Source of the DNA: Weimeria sp002480925
GTDB taxonomy: Bacteria; Bacillota; Clostridia; Lachnospirales; Lachnospiraceae
NCBI RefSeq assembly: GCF_052064335.1
Contig: NZ_JBQHVU010000008.1
Coordinates: forward strand, 41,804 to 105,803
Length of the DNA: 64,000 nucleotides
Reading direction: 5' to 3'
The notes beneath the pieces were generated by a model. The model was not told where the DNA came from and ran no database searches. It saw only the letters and a program-made list of their open reading frames with translations. Below, in pieces: positions 53,770-62,291 of this stretch. Made by a program: the position numbers and the translations under genes. Each line of letters starts with the position of its first letter. The stretch's first letter is position 1.

Positions 53770-55365
53770 TTAAATCACCGGCAGAAGGATCCGAAAGACT
53801 GTACCCGGCTCATCAAGCAGGCATATGCTTCCGCCATGCAGCTCAACCACCTGCTTTGCGATTGAGAGGCCAAGCCCTGTTCCCCTTCCGCTGGTTCTCG
53901 ATTCATCTCCTACTACAAAGGGCTCGAAGACACTATCCCTGTATTCCTCAGGTATTCCCGGACCATTATCACCAATCCTTATCTCCATATATCTGTCTTG
54001 CTTTTTAGTAACTACAGACGCATGGATAAAGATAGTGTCAGGGGCTGCTGCGTACTTCAGGGAGTTGCCCAGAATGTTTTCAAAGACCCTCTTAAGCTGC
54101 ATCCGGTCAAATACAGCCATGACCTTCTTATCCGGCAGATCTGCATCCAGCTTAAAGCCGGCTATCTCAAGCTCACTGTATCTTGCCGCGACATTTTCCC
54201 TGATGAATTCGCAGAGATCTCCCCGCCTTTTGTCAAGCTCGAACTCAGGATGATCAAGCCTTGAGAAATCGCTTATGCTGTTTACAAGCTCAGTAATAAG
54301 CTCTGCCTTTTCCCTTATGATCTCCATATACTTAGGCCTCTCCTCCTCCGGGATCAGACCGTCATTCATGGCATTTATATATCCGGAGATCACGGTTACA
54401 GGGGTCTTTAAGTCATGGGAAATATCGGCGACTATCTTTCTTCTCTGATCCACAAGCCTTGTCTCCTCCTCATGACCCTTTCTCAGGGCATCCTCCATTT
54501 CATTGAAGGACCGGATCACCTCGATCATCTCCTTAGGCTCCTCTCCCTCGGATATCTGAATCCAGCTTCCCCTGGATGTCCCCTCTATTGCCCTTGAAAG
54601 CTTCTTTATAGGTGAAACAACCCTTGATGAAAGCTTCCTGCCAGACAGCATTATAATAAGTGCCATAAGTATTATATAAAGAATGACAGCCGACATCACA
54701 ATGATCCTCTGAGTCCTGATGAAGCCATTCTCATAGGAATTACTGTGGATCAGCAGGAATCTTTTACTGCCAGCGGAATTCGTGAACTCATATTTCTGTA
54801 TGAAGAGGTTGCTGCTGTCCACCTGATAGAAGAGATAGTTCATGGTCTCAGATGAAATGCTGCTGTTCTTCAGTTTCATATTGCTGAAGAGTATCCGGCC
54901 CTTGCCATTTACTACAGCTATTCCTGTGACCTCATCATTATTATGTCTCACCAGAAGGAAGCCGTCGTTTTCCTTCTGTTCAAGACGGATCATGTCATAG
55001 ACCACATTGGCATCAGCCATAGGCAGATACTGCAGGATATCCTTATTGTAGGTATTCTTCCTGTCAGAATCACTCGTGTATATGACTCTGGCCCTGCTGT
55101 CAGTTATCTCGAAGTATCCGTCCTTTCCGAGCGACCTCCCCGTATTTATCGAGGAATAATCATCACCTGAAACATTGTTTACCTGTCTGATAAGCCGTCT
55201 GATACCGGCCGGCTCAACCTTCTCCGGCATCAAAAAAAAGGTACAGACAGCAAGCACTACAGCAAGTATCAGCACCGCTATTACCAGTACTATGGAGTAA
55301 TGAAGTATTATCGAATATATGCTGCTGTTCCCTTTTGCCTTAAGTCTTCTGAGCTTATTTACCAT
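53770..55365 (-). CDS. Sensor histidine kinase
   Basis: About 531 residues. Two membrane spans (about 20-45 and 210-235) flank a large extracytoplasmic domain; HAMP, DHp with SHDLKTPVTVISGY, and HATPase (NILGNSLKYA, DNGPGI, GTGLGLSIAKQ). VanS/PhoR-like layout. ATG 55365 has GGAG 7 nt upstream; a TTG 12 nt earlier is the alternative. It overlaps the response regulator by 11 nt and is the last gene of the Dlt-like operon. Confidence 0.93.
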   Translation of the reverse strand: MVNKLRRLKAKGNSSIYSIILHYSIVLVIAVLILAVVLAVCTFFLMPEKVEPAGIRRLIRQVNNVSGDDYSSINTGRSLGKDGYFEITDSRARVIYTSDSDRKNTYNKDILQYLPMADANVVYDMIRLEQKENDGFLLVRHNNDEVTGIAVVNGKGRILFSNMKLKNSSISSETMNYLFYQVDSSNLFIQKYEFTNSAGSKRFLLIHSNSYENGFIRTQRIIVMSAVILYIILMALIIMLSGRKLSSRVVSPIKKLSRAIEGTSRGSWIQISEGEEPKEMIEVIRSFNEMEDALRKGHEEETRLVDQRRKIVADISHDLKTPVTVISGYINAMNDGLIPEEERPKYMEIIREKAELITELVNSISDFSRLDHPEFELDKRRGDLCEFIRENVAARYSELEIAGFKLDADLPDKKVMAVFDRMQLKRVFENILGNSLKYAAAPDTIFIHASVVTKKQDRYMEIRIGDNGPGIPEEYRDSVFEPFVVGDESRTSGRGTGLGLSIAKQVVELHGGSICLLDEPGTVFRILLPVI

Positions 55366-56080
55366 CGACTGCTCCAAGCTTATATCCGAGTCCTCTTACT
55401 GTAATGATGTATTCAGGATCCTTAGGATCATCCTCTATCTTGTCCCTCAGATTCGAGATATGGACCATTATAGTATTCTCGTCATTCTCAAAGTATTCTC
55501 CGCGCAGATACTCGTAGATCTGCACCTTGGTATAAACCCGTCCTGGATTTTTCATAAGAAGCATAAGGATCTTTATTTCAGTAGGCGTAACCCTTATCTC
55601 CTGTCCGTTCTTAAAAAGCTGCATGGTCTGCCTGTTTAGCTCTAGTCCTCTGTAGCTTATCAGATCCTGCTCTTCTATCTCCTTATTTCCGCTGTTCAGA
55701 TCATAAAAGCGCCTTAGGGAAGCCTTGACTCTGGCCACGACCTCAAGCGGGTTAAAGGGCTTTACTATATAATCATCAGCTCCCAGATCAAGTCCAAGTA
55801 TCTTGTCACTGTCCTCCTTTTTTGCCGAGAGTACTATTATAGGAAGGTTATATCTCTGTCTGGCCCATCTGATCAGCTCATAGCCGTTCATCACAGGCAT
55901 CATTATATCAAAGATACCCAGATCGATCTTTTCCTTTTCAAAAACCCTGCAGGCTTGCTCACCGTTTCCAGCGGTAAGCACCCTGTATCCCTGGTTTTCC
56001 AGATAAAGCTTAAGGACCTGTGTTATGTCCGTATCATCCTCTGCAATAAGGATGCTCTGCTGTCTCTTATCCTCATCCAT
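55355..56080 (-). CDS. OmpR-family response regulator
   Basis: 241 residues: receiver (AEDDTD, phosphoacceptor in GIFDIMMPVMNG, VKPF) and C-terminal OmpR/PhoB winged helix (RVTPTEIKILMLLMKNPGRVYT, DPEYIITVRGLGYK). Its ATG overlaps the SGNH gene's TAA by one base, so it is translated with the modification genes. Probably controls this operon. Confidence 0.95.
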   Translation of the reverse strand: MDEDKRQQSILIAEDDTDITQVLKLYLENQGYRVLTAGNGEQACRVFEKEKIDLGIFDIMMPVMNGYELIRWARQRYNLPIIVLSAKKEDSDKILGLDLGADDYIVKPFNPLEVVARVKASLRRFYDLNSGNKEIEEQDLISYRGLELNRQTMQLFKNGQEIRVTPTEIKILMLLMKNPGRVYTKVQIYEYLRGEYFENDENTIMVHISNLRDKIEDDPKDPEYIITVRGLGYKLGAVDGK

Positions 56081-57081
56081 TATCCTGTCTGTCTCCCAAA
56101 AGTCTTATTGCGGATCCTTTTTATTTCTTTAGCAGCATAGTGATAGTATCTGTCTGAAAGCTTATCCCAGCCAGCATAGGCTCCGTCCGGCCTGTGATCA
56201 ACAAGTCCCTCCCTGTCAAGAATCCTCTCAATATATGCAGTGGTCTTTTCTGCTCCTGATATGTTCAGATGGTCGCCTCCGTCAGCTGTATCCCTTCTCC
56301 AGTCTATACCCAGTTCCTTCATGTTCATATCAATATAGTGCAGATGATTTTCAGATGCAAGTCTTTTCAGCCTGTTGTGCTTTTCCATATTGTAATTCCT
56401 GGGGGAAGGAGCACTGTAAAGCACAAGCTTTGCCCCATGCTTTTTGCAGAGCTCAAGCATCTTATAGAATGCATCCTTATTGGCACGGGAAATCTTCTTT
56501 TCCTTTCTGGAGAGCTTCATATAAGAACCATCGCCCTCATAGGGTTTTATGTCCGTCCTTATCACGAACCCCTTGTAGTTCTTCTTTATATTCACATTTC
56601 CAGAGCCGTTTATCAGATGCTTCCAGAGATTATGATACTGAAATACCGGGATGACAGAGGCCACTCTTTCCGCCATCATATCCTGAAGCTGATCCAGATC
56701 ATGCTTAGTCCGAAAAAGTGCATTAGTCTCCATAATGACCACCTTGGGCTTCTGCGTAGACAAAGAAGCAGAAAGAACCTCAAGCATACCGGCTGTGGTC
56801 TGACCCGGCTGTCCGCACATATAGACAGAGTAGCCCCTCTCCCGCCATATCTGCATAGGAGAAACGGATGTATAGCTTTCGCTGTCTCCTATGACAAGAA
56901 CATCTATAGAATCGTCCCTCTCCCTTTCTACCCTCTCCTCCACCAGACGGATATCAAGAGGATTGGTGCCTATCTGCTTTTTCTGATATATATTAAATGG
57001 TATGGAAACAAGTAGCAGGAGGATGGCAAGCCCCGCTGCGAACAGAGCTTTTTCCCTTGCTGATATCTGTTTTATATCCAT
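56080..57081 (-). CDS. SGNH-family membrane-anchored protein (DltD-like position)
   Basis: 333 residues, one N-terminal span (about 14-29), then an SGNH-type domain: GDSESYTSV with the nucleophile-like Ser, and D-x2-H in GGDHLNISG. It takes the place of DltD downstream of an MBOAT gene. Expected to act outside the membrane in acyl transfer to a cell-surface polymer. Confidence 0.88.
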   Translation of the reverse strand: MDIKQISAREKALFAAGLAILLLLVSIPFNIYQKKQIGTNPLDIRLVEERVERERDDSIDVLVIGDSESYTSVSPMQIWRERGYSVYMCGQPGQTTAGMLEVLSASLSTQKPKVVIMETNALFRTKHDLDQLQDMMAERVASVIPVFQYHNLWKHLINGSGNVNIKKNYKGFVIRTDIKPYEGDGSYMKLSRKEKKISRANKDAFYKMLELCKKHGAKLVLYSAPSPRNYNMEKHNRLKRLASENHLHYIDMNMKELGIDWRRDTADGGDHLNISGAEKTTAYIERILDREGLVDHRPDGAYAGWDKLSDRYYHYAAKEIKRIRNKTFGRQTG

Positions 57082-57095
57082 TGTAACAGCCTTTC

Positions 57096-58610
57096 CTAAA
57101 ATCCTGCATAGATAAGATCCACCGGACGATAACCAGCTCCATAGGCTCCGAATATGATAAGTCCGAAGATAAGCGCATAATAGGCGCCAAAACGGATCAC
57201 TACATTCCTTTTAGCAAGATAAGCCTTAAGATCTATCTGCTTTTCCTTTAATATATCTGCTATAAATACTACGATCGTCCCTGCAATTACTGCAAACCAG
57301 TCGGCCTTGTCAAGTCCCAGACCAAGAAGACTTCCATCAAAAAGCCGGCTTATGCCTATATTGGTAAAGCCGCTTATAAACATAGAAAGCCCTGCCATGA
57401 ATCCCTCTGCACGAAAGAAAAGCTCTCCGGTAAATATGATAAGCCAGGTGCGGAGTATCCTTATAAGTGTAAAGGCCCTGCCATTCTTATCGAATCCGGT
57501 CTTTTTATAAAAGGCCTTCTTTACAGGCTCAAGGATCACCTCCAGCATCAGAAGAGCCAGATAGTAAAGCCCGTAAAAGATATAGTTGAAGGCTCCTCCG
57601 TGCCAGAGTCCGTTAAAGAGCCATACCGGAGTAAGCGCCAGGAAGGATGTGCCTATCTTAGTAATATATCTGCCGAATTTCTTTCTGGCAAAACGGTTCC
57701 ACCTCATAGTCATCTCAGAGGTAGTGACCGGATAGAATACATAGGTCTTAAGCCAGACTCCAAGTGTGATATGCCATCTCCTCCAGAACTCCGAGGCGCT
57801 CTGTGAGAAGAATGGCTGCCTGAAGTTTTCAGGAAGCCTGATCCCGAACATACCGGCTGATCCTATGACTATATCCATCACTCCGGAGAACTCCATATAA
57901 AGCTGCACGGCATAGGAAACAGCCGCAATAGGGATCATTATACCGTCATAGGCAGCATGGTTGTGATAGAGCTCATTTACTACGATAGAAAGCCTGTCGG
58001 CTATTACAAGCTTCTTTATCATACCCCAGATGATCCGGCACAGCCCGTCAAATATCTGTTGCTCGCTAACAGGGTTTCCTGCATTAAGCTGACTGGCAGT
58101 ATCCTGATATCTTGCTATAGGTCCCTCCATGGTCTGCGGGAAAAAGCTAAGGAAAAGAGTCACGCTACCAAGGCTTCTGTCGGCATTTATCCTTCCCCAG
58201 TAAACCTCCAGAAGATATCCGACTGCCTCAAGCGTATAGAATGATACACCTATAGGTGCTAAGATCCTTACTTCCGGTAAGGAGGCCCCGCTGGCCTGAT
58301 CTATTATCCTGATAAAGAAATTAGTATATTTCAGATAAAGAAGGATCGCAAAAAGTCCTCCGATCCCTGTCGTAGCCAGAAGTCTTCTCAATCCCTTCCT
58401 ATCTCCTGCCTTTTCTATAAGAAGGCCGATTCCCCAGACTCCTGCTGCTGTAAGAAGCAGGTAAATGATAAGCTGTCTGCTCCACAGAAAGAAGTAAGTC
58501 AGTGAAAAAGCAAGAAGGACATACCTCCTGTATCTCCTGGGACTTAGCTGATATACGATCAGGGAAAGAGGAAGAAATATAAAGAGGTAGGGCAGAGTAT
58601 TGTATCCCAT
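57096..58610 (-). CDS. MBOAT O-acyltransferase (DltB-like)
   Basis: 504 residues, about 11 spans. MBOAT signature with the catalytic His in LFNGLWHGGAFNYIFYG and the SASEFWRRWHITLG segment. It should move an acyl or aminoacyl group from the carrier protein across the membrane. It starts one base after the carrier gene's stop. Confidence 0.94.
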   Translation of the reverse strand: MGYNTLPYLFIFLPLSLIVYQLSPRRYRRYVLLAFSLTYFFLWSRQLIIYLLLTAAGVWGIGLLIEKAGDRKGLRRLLATTGIGGLFAILLYLKYTNFFIRIIDQASGASLPEVRILAPIGVSFYTLEAVGYLLEVYWGRINADRSLGSVTLFLSFFPQTMEGPIARYQDTASQLNAGNPVSEQQIFDGLCRIIWGMIKKLVIADRLSIVVNELYHNHAAYDGIMIPIAAVSYAVQLYMEFSGVMDIVIGSAGMFGIRLPENFRQPFFSQSASEFWRRWHITLGVWLKTYVFYPVTTSEMTMRWNRFARKKFGRYITKIGTSFLALTPVWLFNGLWHGGAFNYIFYGLYYLALLMLEVILEPVKKAFYKKTGFDKNGRAFTLIRILRTWLIIFTGELFFRAEGFMAGLSMFISGFTNIGISRLFDGSLLGLGLDKADWFAVIAGTIVVFIADILKEKQIDLKAYLAKRNVVIRFGAYYALIFGLIIFGAYGAGYRPVDLIYAGF

Positions 58611-58611
58611 A

Positions 58612-58851
58612 TCAATTATCCTGAAGCTTCTTTATCATCGAGGCCATTCCCTCGATAGAATTGAAGTTCTCAGGCACCATATCAACTGCATTTATCTTTA
58701 CATCGAACTCCTCCTCCAGATCAGAGACCAGGGAAATGATCCCGAATGAATCCAGGAGCCTGTCATCAATCAGATGCTTTTCATTCTTATAATCTATACT
58801 GTCATCCTCGTCCATAAGTATCTCTTCTATTCTTTTTTCTATTGTATCCAT
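58612..58851 (-). CDS. Acyl/aminoacyl carrier protein (DltC-like)
   Basis: 79 residues, typical carrier length. The phosphopantetheine Ser is in LLDSFGIISL (DSFG). ATG 58851 follows GGAGGAAACAG. It overlaps nothing but is packed between the PLP-enzyme and MBOAT genes. Likely loaded by the adenylating enzyme at 60215. Confidence 0.94.
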   Translation of the reverse strand: MDTIEKRIEEILMDEDDSIDYKNEKHLIDDRLLDSFGIISLVSDLEEEFDVKINAVDMVPENFNSIEGMASMIKKLQDN

Positions 58852-58871
58852 CTGTTTCCTCCATGATTTCC

Positions 58872-60074
58872 TTAAAACATCTCCTGTGAAGCTGTATTGA
58901 AGCAGTAGCATTCCTTTGACTTTCTCAATACCCTGATGCCCTGATCCCTGCTGTAGCTTATGATCTCAGGAAGCTCATGACTAAGAAAGAGTGCCATGCC
59001 CTCTACGCATGAATATGCTCCGGCATTTCCAAACACCAGCAGATCTCCCACTGACAGAGGACCTGTAGCTGCCTCTCCGCTTATCACATCATTAACAGTG
59101 CAAAGGCAGCCGCAGATCGTCCACCTCTTAGTCTCCTCTCCCTCCGGGACAGATGCACTATCATCCTTTCTTATGACCTCTATAAAAGGATGGTACATGC
59201 CTCGCAGCTGGCCATCGTAATTCAGCTGATGCATACCTCCATCGGTAATAGCATAATTGATACCGCCGCTTCGCTTGGTATCTAAAACCCTTATCACATA
59301 GGATCCGCAGGATGCCGCAAAGATCCTTCCCATCTCAAGAGTAATATGTCCCTTCCATTCCATCCGGGAGATTGCTTCTCTTATCTCTGTAAAGAATCGA
59401 TCTGAGAGATCCTCCTTCTGATCCATAAAGTATCTCGCAGGTATTCCAGGGCCGTACTCTATCTCACCTATCCTTATGCCTGCCTCCTGCTCAAGTTCTC
59501 TGATAAACTTATCAAGCTTTTCTATCTCCCTTACTGGCTTTTCTGGCTTCCTCTTCTGGGAGCCTGAATAATAATGGATCCCAACAAGCTCTATGGACTG
59601 AGATCCTGCGGCTATCCTTAGTGCCTGTCTTACTCCGTCCTGATCGAGTCCGAACTGGTTTCCACTTGAAAGCCTGATATAGATACAAAGTCTCTCCTTT
59701 TCCCTTTCTGCCAGGTCTATAAGAAGCTTTAGCTGATCTGTCGATTCTACGGTATATCTGGCCTTTGCTCCACATTCCTCTACTATCCTGCCAAGCTCTA
59801 ATGGCTTTTTAAGCACTCCTGATATCAGAAGCTTTCCTGGATCGACTCCTGCCTGTCTGCATATACAGTATTCTCCGTATGAGCAGACCTCTATCCGATC
59901 CACCAGAGCAGAGGCCTCCTTTACCAGGAAGGGATTACATTTCATTGCAAAGCAAAGCCCCGCCACGTCTGTCATCTCTCTTATCCTTCTGATATTATCC
60001 CGAAATACATCCAGATCAAAGAAATAAAAAGGTCCGGTAGAGCTTAGTGCCTTTTCTCTTAATGCTTCGTTCAT
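58872..60074 (-). CDS. Fold-III PLP-dependent decarboxylase-like enzyme
   Basis: 400 residues of the ornithine/diaminopimelate decarboxylase superfamily: PLP Lys in FAMKCNPF (about residue 44), HYYSGSQ, EYGPGIPARYF, EMGRIFAASCGSYV, active-site Cys/Asp in CLCTVNDVI and GNAGAYSC. The substrate-specificity helix gives no clear answer; decarboxylation or epimerisation of a carrier-linked or free amino acid are both possible. ATG 60074 is preceded by AAAGGAAAG. Classical dlt operons lack this gene. Confidence 0.88.
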   Translation of the reverse strand: MNEALREKALSSTGPFYFFDLDVFRDNIRRIREMTDVAGLCFAMKCNPFLVKEASALVDRIEVCSYGEYCICRQAGVDPGKLLISGVLKKPLELGRIVEECGAKARYTVESTDQLKLLIDLAEREKERLCIYIRLSSGNQFGLDQDGVRQALRIAAGSQSIELVGIHYYSGSQKRKPEKPVREIEKLDKFIRELEQEAGIRIGEIEYGPGIPARYFMDQKEDLSDRFFTEIREAISRMEWKGHITLEMGRIFAASCGSYVIRVLDTKRSGGINYAITDGGMHQLNYDGQLRGMYHPFIEVIRKDDSASVPEGEETKRWTICGCLCTVNDVISGEAATGPLSVGDLLVFGNAGAYSCVEGMALFLSHELPEIISYSRDQGIRVLRKSKECYCFNTASQEMF

Positions 60075-60335
60075 CTTTCCTTTAATCCTTTCCTCTCACT
60101 GTCCAAAAAAGGGCATTGCGGTCTATCTTGCCATGGGCTGTCAGCTTAAAGCCGCTTACCTGCCTTAGTCTGTTCGGCACCATATATGATGGCAGCTCCT
60201 TTTTCATCTTTCCTTTAATCCTTTCCTCTCACTGTCCAAAAAAGGGCATTGCGGTCTATCTTGCCATGGGCTGTCAGCTTAAAGCCGCTTACCCGCCTTA
60301 GTCTGTTCGGCACCATATATGATGGCAGCTCCTTT
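60070..60335. repeat. 133-bp direct tandem duplication
   Basis: Copies 60070-60202 and 60203-60335 are identical except one base (T/C near 60159 versus 60292). The unit covers the last 40 codons of the adenylating-enzyme gene together with the spacer and ribosome site of the next gene. Its length is not a multiple of three. The single difference indicates a recent event. Confidence 0.96.
60082..60207 (-). CDS. 41-codon duplicated C-terminus of the adenylating enzyme
   Basis: Created by the tandem duplication: ATG 60207 is preceded by AAAGGAAAG, a copy of the site that serves the PLP-enzyme gene, and the frame runs MKKELPSYMVPNRLRQV to ALFWTVRGKD before a stop. It contains the A10 motif with the catalytic Lys (GKIDRNAL). 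One substitution relative to the parent (Gln for Arg at position 16). Whether it is translated into a stable product is unknown; it may be a by-product. Confidence 0.5.
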   Translation of the reverse strand: MKKELPSYMVPNRLRQVSGFKLTAHGKIDRNALFWTVRGKD

Positions 60336-61711
60336 TTCATCTCTCTTCTAACATCCGCTTCAGCCGGGCTTCCCTGATAGAAGCCGTAGATCAGGCTCTT
60401 GTCCTTGTCAAAGATGCAGCAGGCTCTTTTGACTCCCTCCATATCCTCGATTGCACCCTCAAGCTCTCCAAGCTCTATCCTGTGTCCCATATGCTTGATC
60501 TGGAAGTCCCGTCTGCCTGTAAAGTAAAGGAGACCATCTGTGCCGAAATATCCCATATCGCCTGTCTTATATGCCCTGCTGCCGTCAATAGTGACAAAGG
60601 ACTGGGCTGTCCTCTCCGGATCGTTATAATACCCTTTGGCCAGAGACTCGCCGCTTACACAGATCTCTCCCCTCTGATCCTTATTCCTTATCTGCTTTCC
60701 ATTCTCATCGACAAGGAAGACCCTGCGGCCTCCAAAGGGCTTTCCTATAGGAAGCTCTCCTTCTGCCAGTCCCTGTGGCAGCCTGTAATAGGTGCAGTTG
60801 CAGGTGATCTCAGACGGCCCGTAGAGATTTATGAACTCTGTGCCAGGCAGAGCCTGCTGCCATATCCTAAGCTGCTTTATCGGCATAACCTCACCTGAAA
60901 ACATAACCTTCTCAAGCCTATCAGGCACCCTGTAATCAAAGCCTCCGAGCTGGGAGATCATACAGAGGGCCGAAACCGCCCAGATCAGCGTTGTGATCCT
61001 CTTCTCGCACAGATAATCAATAAGAAGCTTTGGCATGGCAAAATATGTCCTTGGTATCAGCACCAGCTTTGCTCCTGTCATACAGGATGAAAATATATCC
61101 TTGACTGACACATCAAAGTCAAACGGGGCCTGGTTTCCTATTACCTGATCACTTTCAATGCCAAGCTCCTCTGTGAAGTGACCTATAAAGTCATGCACCG
61201 CCCTATGGCTTACCAGGATGCCCTTTGGCTCTCCCGTCGAGCCTGATGTAAAGATCGCATACAAAGGATCCTCCTCCTCTGCCTGCTCCCTTATCCCTGC
61301 AAGTGCCTTACCATCTGTCTCTGTATCAAAGATCGTGCCTATATCAAGCACCGTGCCCTTAAAGCCTATAGCAGCAAGTCTTTCCTTCTGCTCCCTGTCG
61401 CAAACGACCAGGTCTGCCGACAGTCTCCTCATGATCTTACAAAGCCTCTGATCCGGCTGGGCCTTGTCTATAAATACATAGAAGCCTCCGCCATAAAGGA
61501 CTCCGTACAGGACGGCCAAAGCCTTGGCCGACTTCTCGAGCAGGATCACAACCGGCTTCCTCAGGCATCCTGCCTTAGCCAGCGCGCTTCCGGCTCTTTC
61601 GGCCAAATCCCTAAGCTCCTTCCAGCTGTATGAGCTCTCCTGATCAGCTACCGCTGTCCTTCCCGGAAACCTCTCTACAGTTTTCTCAAATTCCTCTAAA
61701 ATAGTACGCAT
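60215..61711 (-). CDS. Amino-acid adenylating enzyme (DltA-like)
   Basis: 498 residues, AMP-binding superfamily: P-loop FTSGSTGEPKG, core YGPSEITCNCTYY, YKTGDMG, GRRDFQIKHMGHRIELGE, and C-terminal GKIDRNAL. It should activate an amino acid and load the carrier protein at 58612. ATG 61711 follows GGGAGAAGGGCGAT; the upstream open frame reads back through a terminator and is not used. The pocket residues differ from canonical DltA, so D-alanine cannot be assumed. Confidence 0.9.
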   Translation of the reverse strand: MRTILEEFEKTVERFPGRTAVADQESSYSWKELRDLAERAGSALAKAGCLRKPVVILLEKSAKALAVLYGVLYGGGFYVFIDKAQPDQRLCKIMRRLSADLVVCDREQKERLAAIGFKGTVLDIGTIFDTETDGKALAGIREQAEEEDPLYAIFTSGSTGEPKGILVSHRAVHDFIGHFTEELGIESDQVIGNQAPFDFDVSVKDIFSSCMTGAKLVLIPRTYFAMPKLLIDYLCEKRITTLIWAVSALCMISQLGGFDYRVPDRLEKVMFSGEVMPIKQLRIWQQALPGTEFINLYGPSEITCNCTYYRLPQGLAEGELPIGKPFGGRRVFLVDENGKQIRNKDQRGEICVSGESLAKGYYNDPERTAQSFVTIDGSRAYKTGDMGYFGTDGLLYFTGRRDFQIKHMGHRIELGELEGAIEDMEGVKRACCIFDKDKSLIYGFYQGSPAEADVRREMKKELPSYMVPNRLRRVSGFKLTAHGKIDRNALFWTVRGKD

Positions 61712-61817
61712 ATCGCCCTTCTCCCTTTCAACTCCTCTACTATAGTAAACCGCCAATCTAAAATCAGCCTTTACTTTTTCTAAAGAAATCTTTAGATAGA
61801 GATCAGCATAAGGGCAT

Positions 61818-61854
61818 AAAAAAACCGGCACCCCGTAATCGGGATGCCGGTTTT
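61818..61854 (-). terminator. Strong hairpin upstream of the Dlt-like operon
   Basis: AACCGGCATCCCG / CGGGGTGCCGGTT stem followed by seven T on the minus strand. It would stop minus-strand transcription coming from the transposon-debris region, insulating the operon. I do not see a convincing promoter between it and the 61711 start. Confidence 0.85.
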
Positions 61855-61895
61855 CTATCCGATACATCTACCTGAATTATTCACAATACATTTTG

Positions 61896-62241
61896 ATAGC
61901 TCCGAAAATCACTTGACCTTGTAAAGGAGAAACTCGCTTTTGCATACAGCTTAAAGGACTAAGATGAGATGGCTGAAACAATCATGGATATGTGCGATGC
62001 AACAGGTAATGAGCATTTCAAGTGTTTTCCAAATCTGCTCGATATGCACTTCTCCGGGATCATTGCACATGCACGATATCAAATATCAACAGGAAAGATT
62101 GAGGGAATCGATCAGAAAATAAAGACACTCAGAAGACAGGGGTAGGGATATCCTTACGATGAATATTTTTTCTTGAAGATTATAGACATGAGCAGAAATG
62201 ATTATGTCAGGAATCAGAAATCACATAGAATCTGTGATTGA
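61896..62241 (+). pseudogene. Remnant of an ISL3-type transposase, C-terminal part
   Basis: Plus-strand frame fragments read SLDLVKEKLAFAYSLKD, a stop, then DEMAETIMDMCDATGNEHF... GKIEGIDQKIKTLRRQG, a TAG stop at about 62145, then GYPYDEYFFLKIID. The GKIEG-N-KIK-x2-RQxYG pattern is the C-terminus of ISL3-family transposases. At least two nonsense codons and no N-terminal half: a decayed insertion sequence. Confidence 0.8.
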
Positions 62242-62291
62242 ACCACTTTAATCTCCCTGTCCATCTCACTTTGCATCATTATCGTACCATA

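Noticed and set aside
56269..57015. 248-codon plus-strand frame
   Set aside because: Fully antisense to the SGNH gene, no ribosome site, and protein lacks domain character; a shadow frame.
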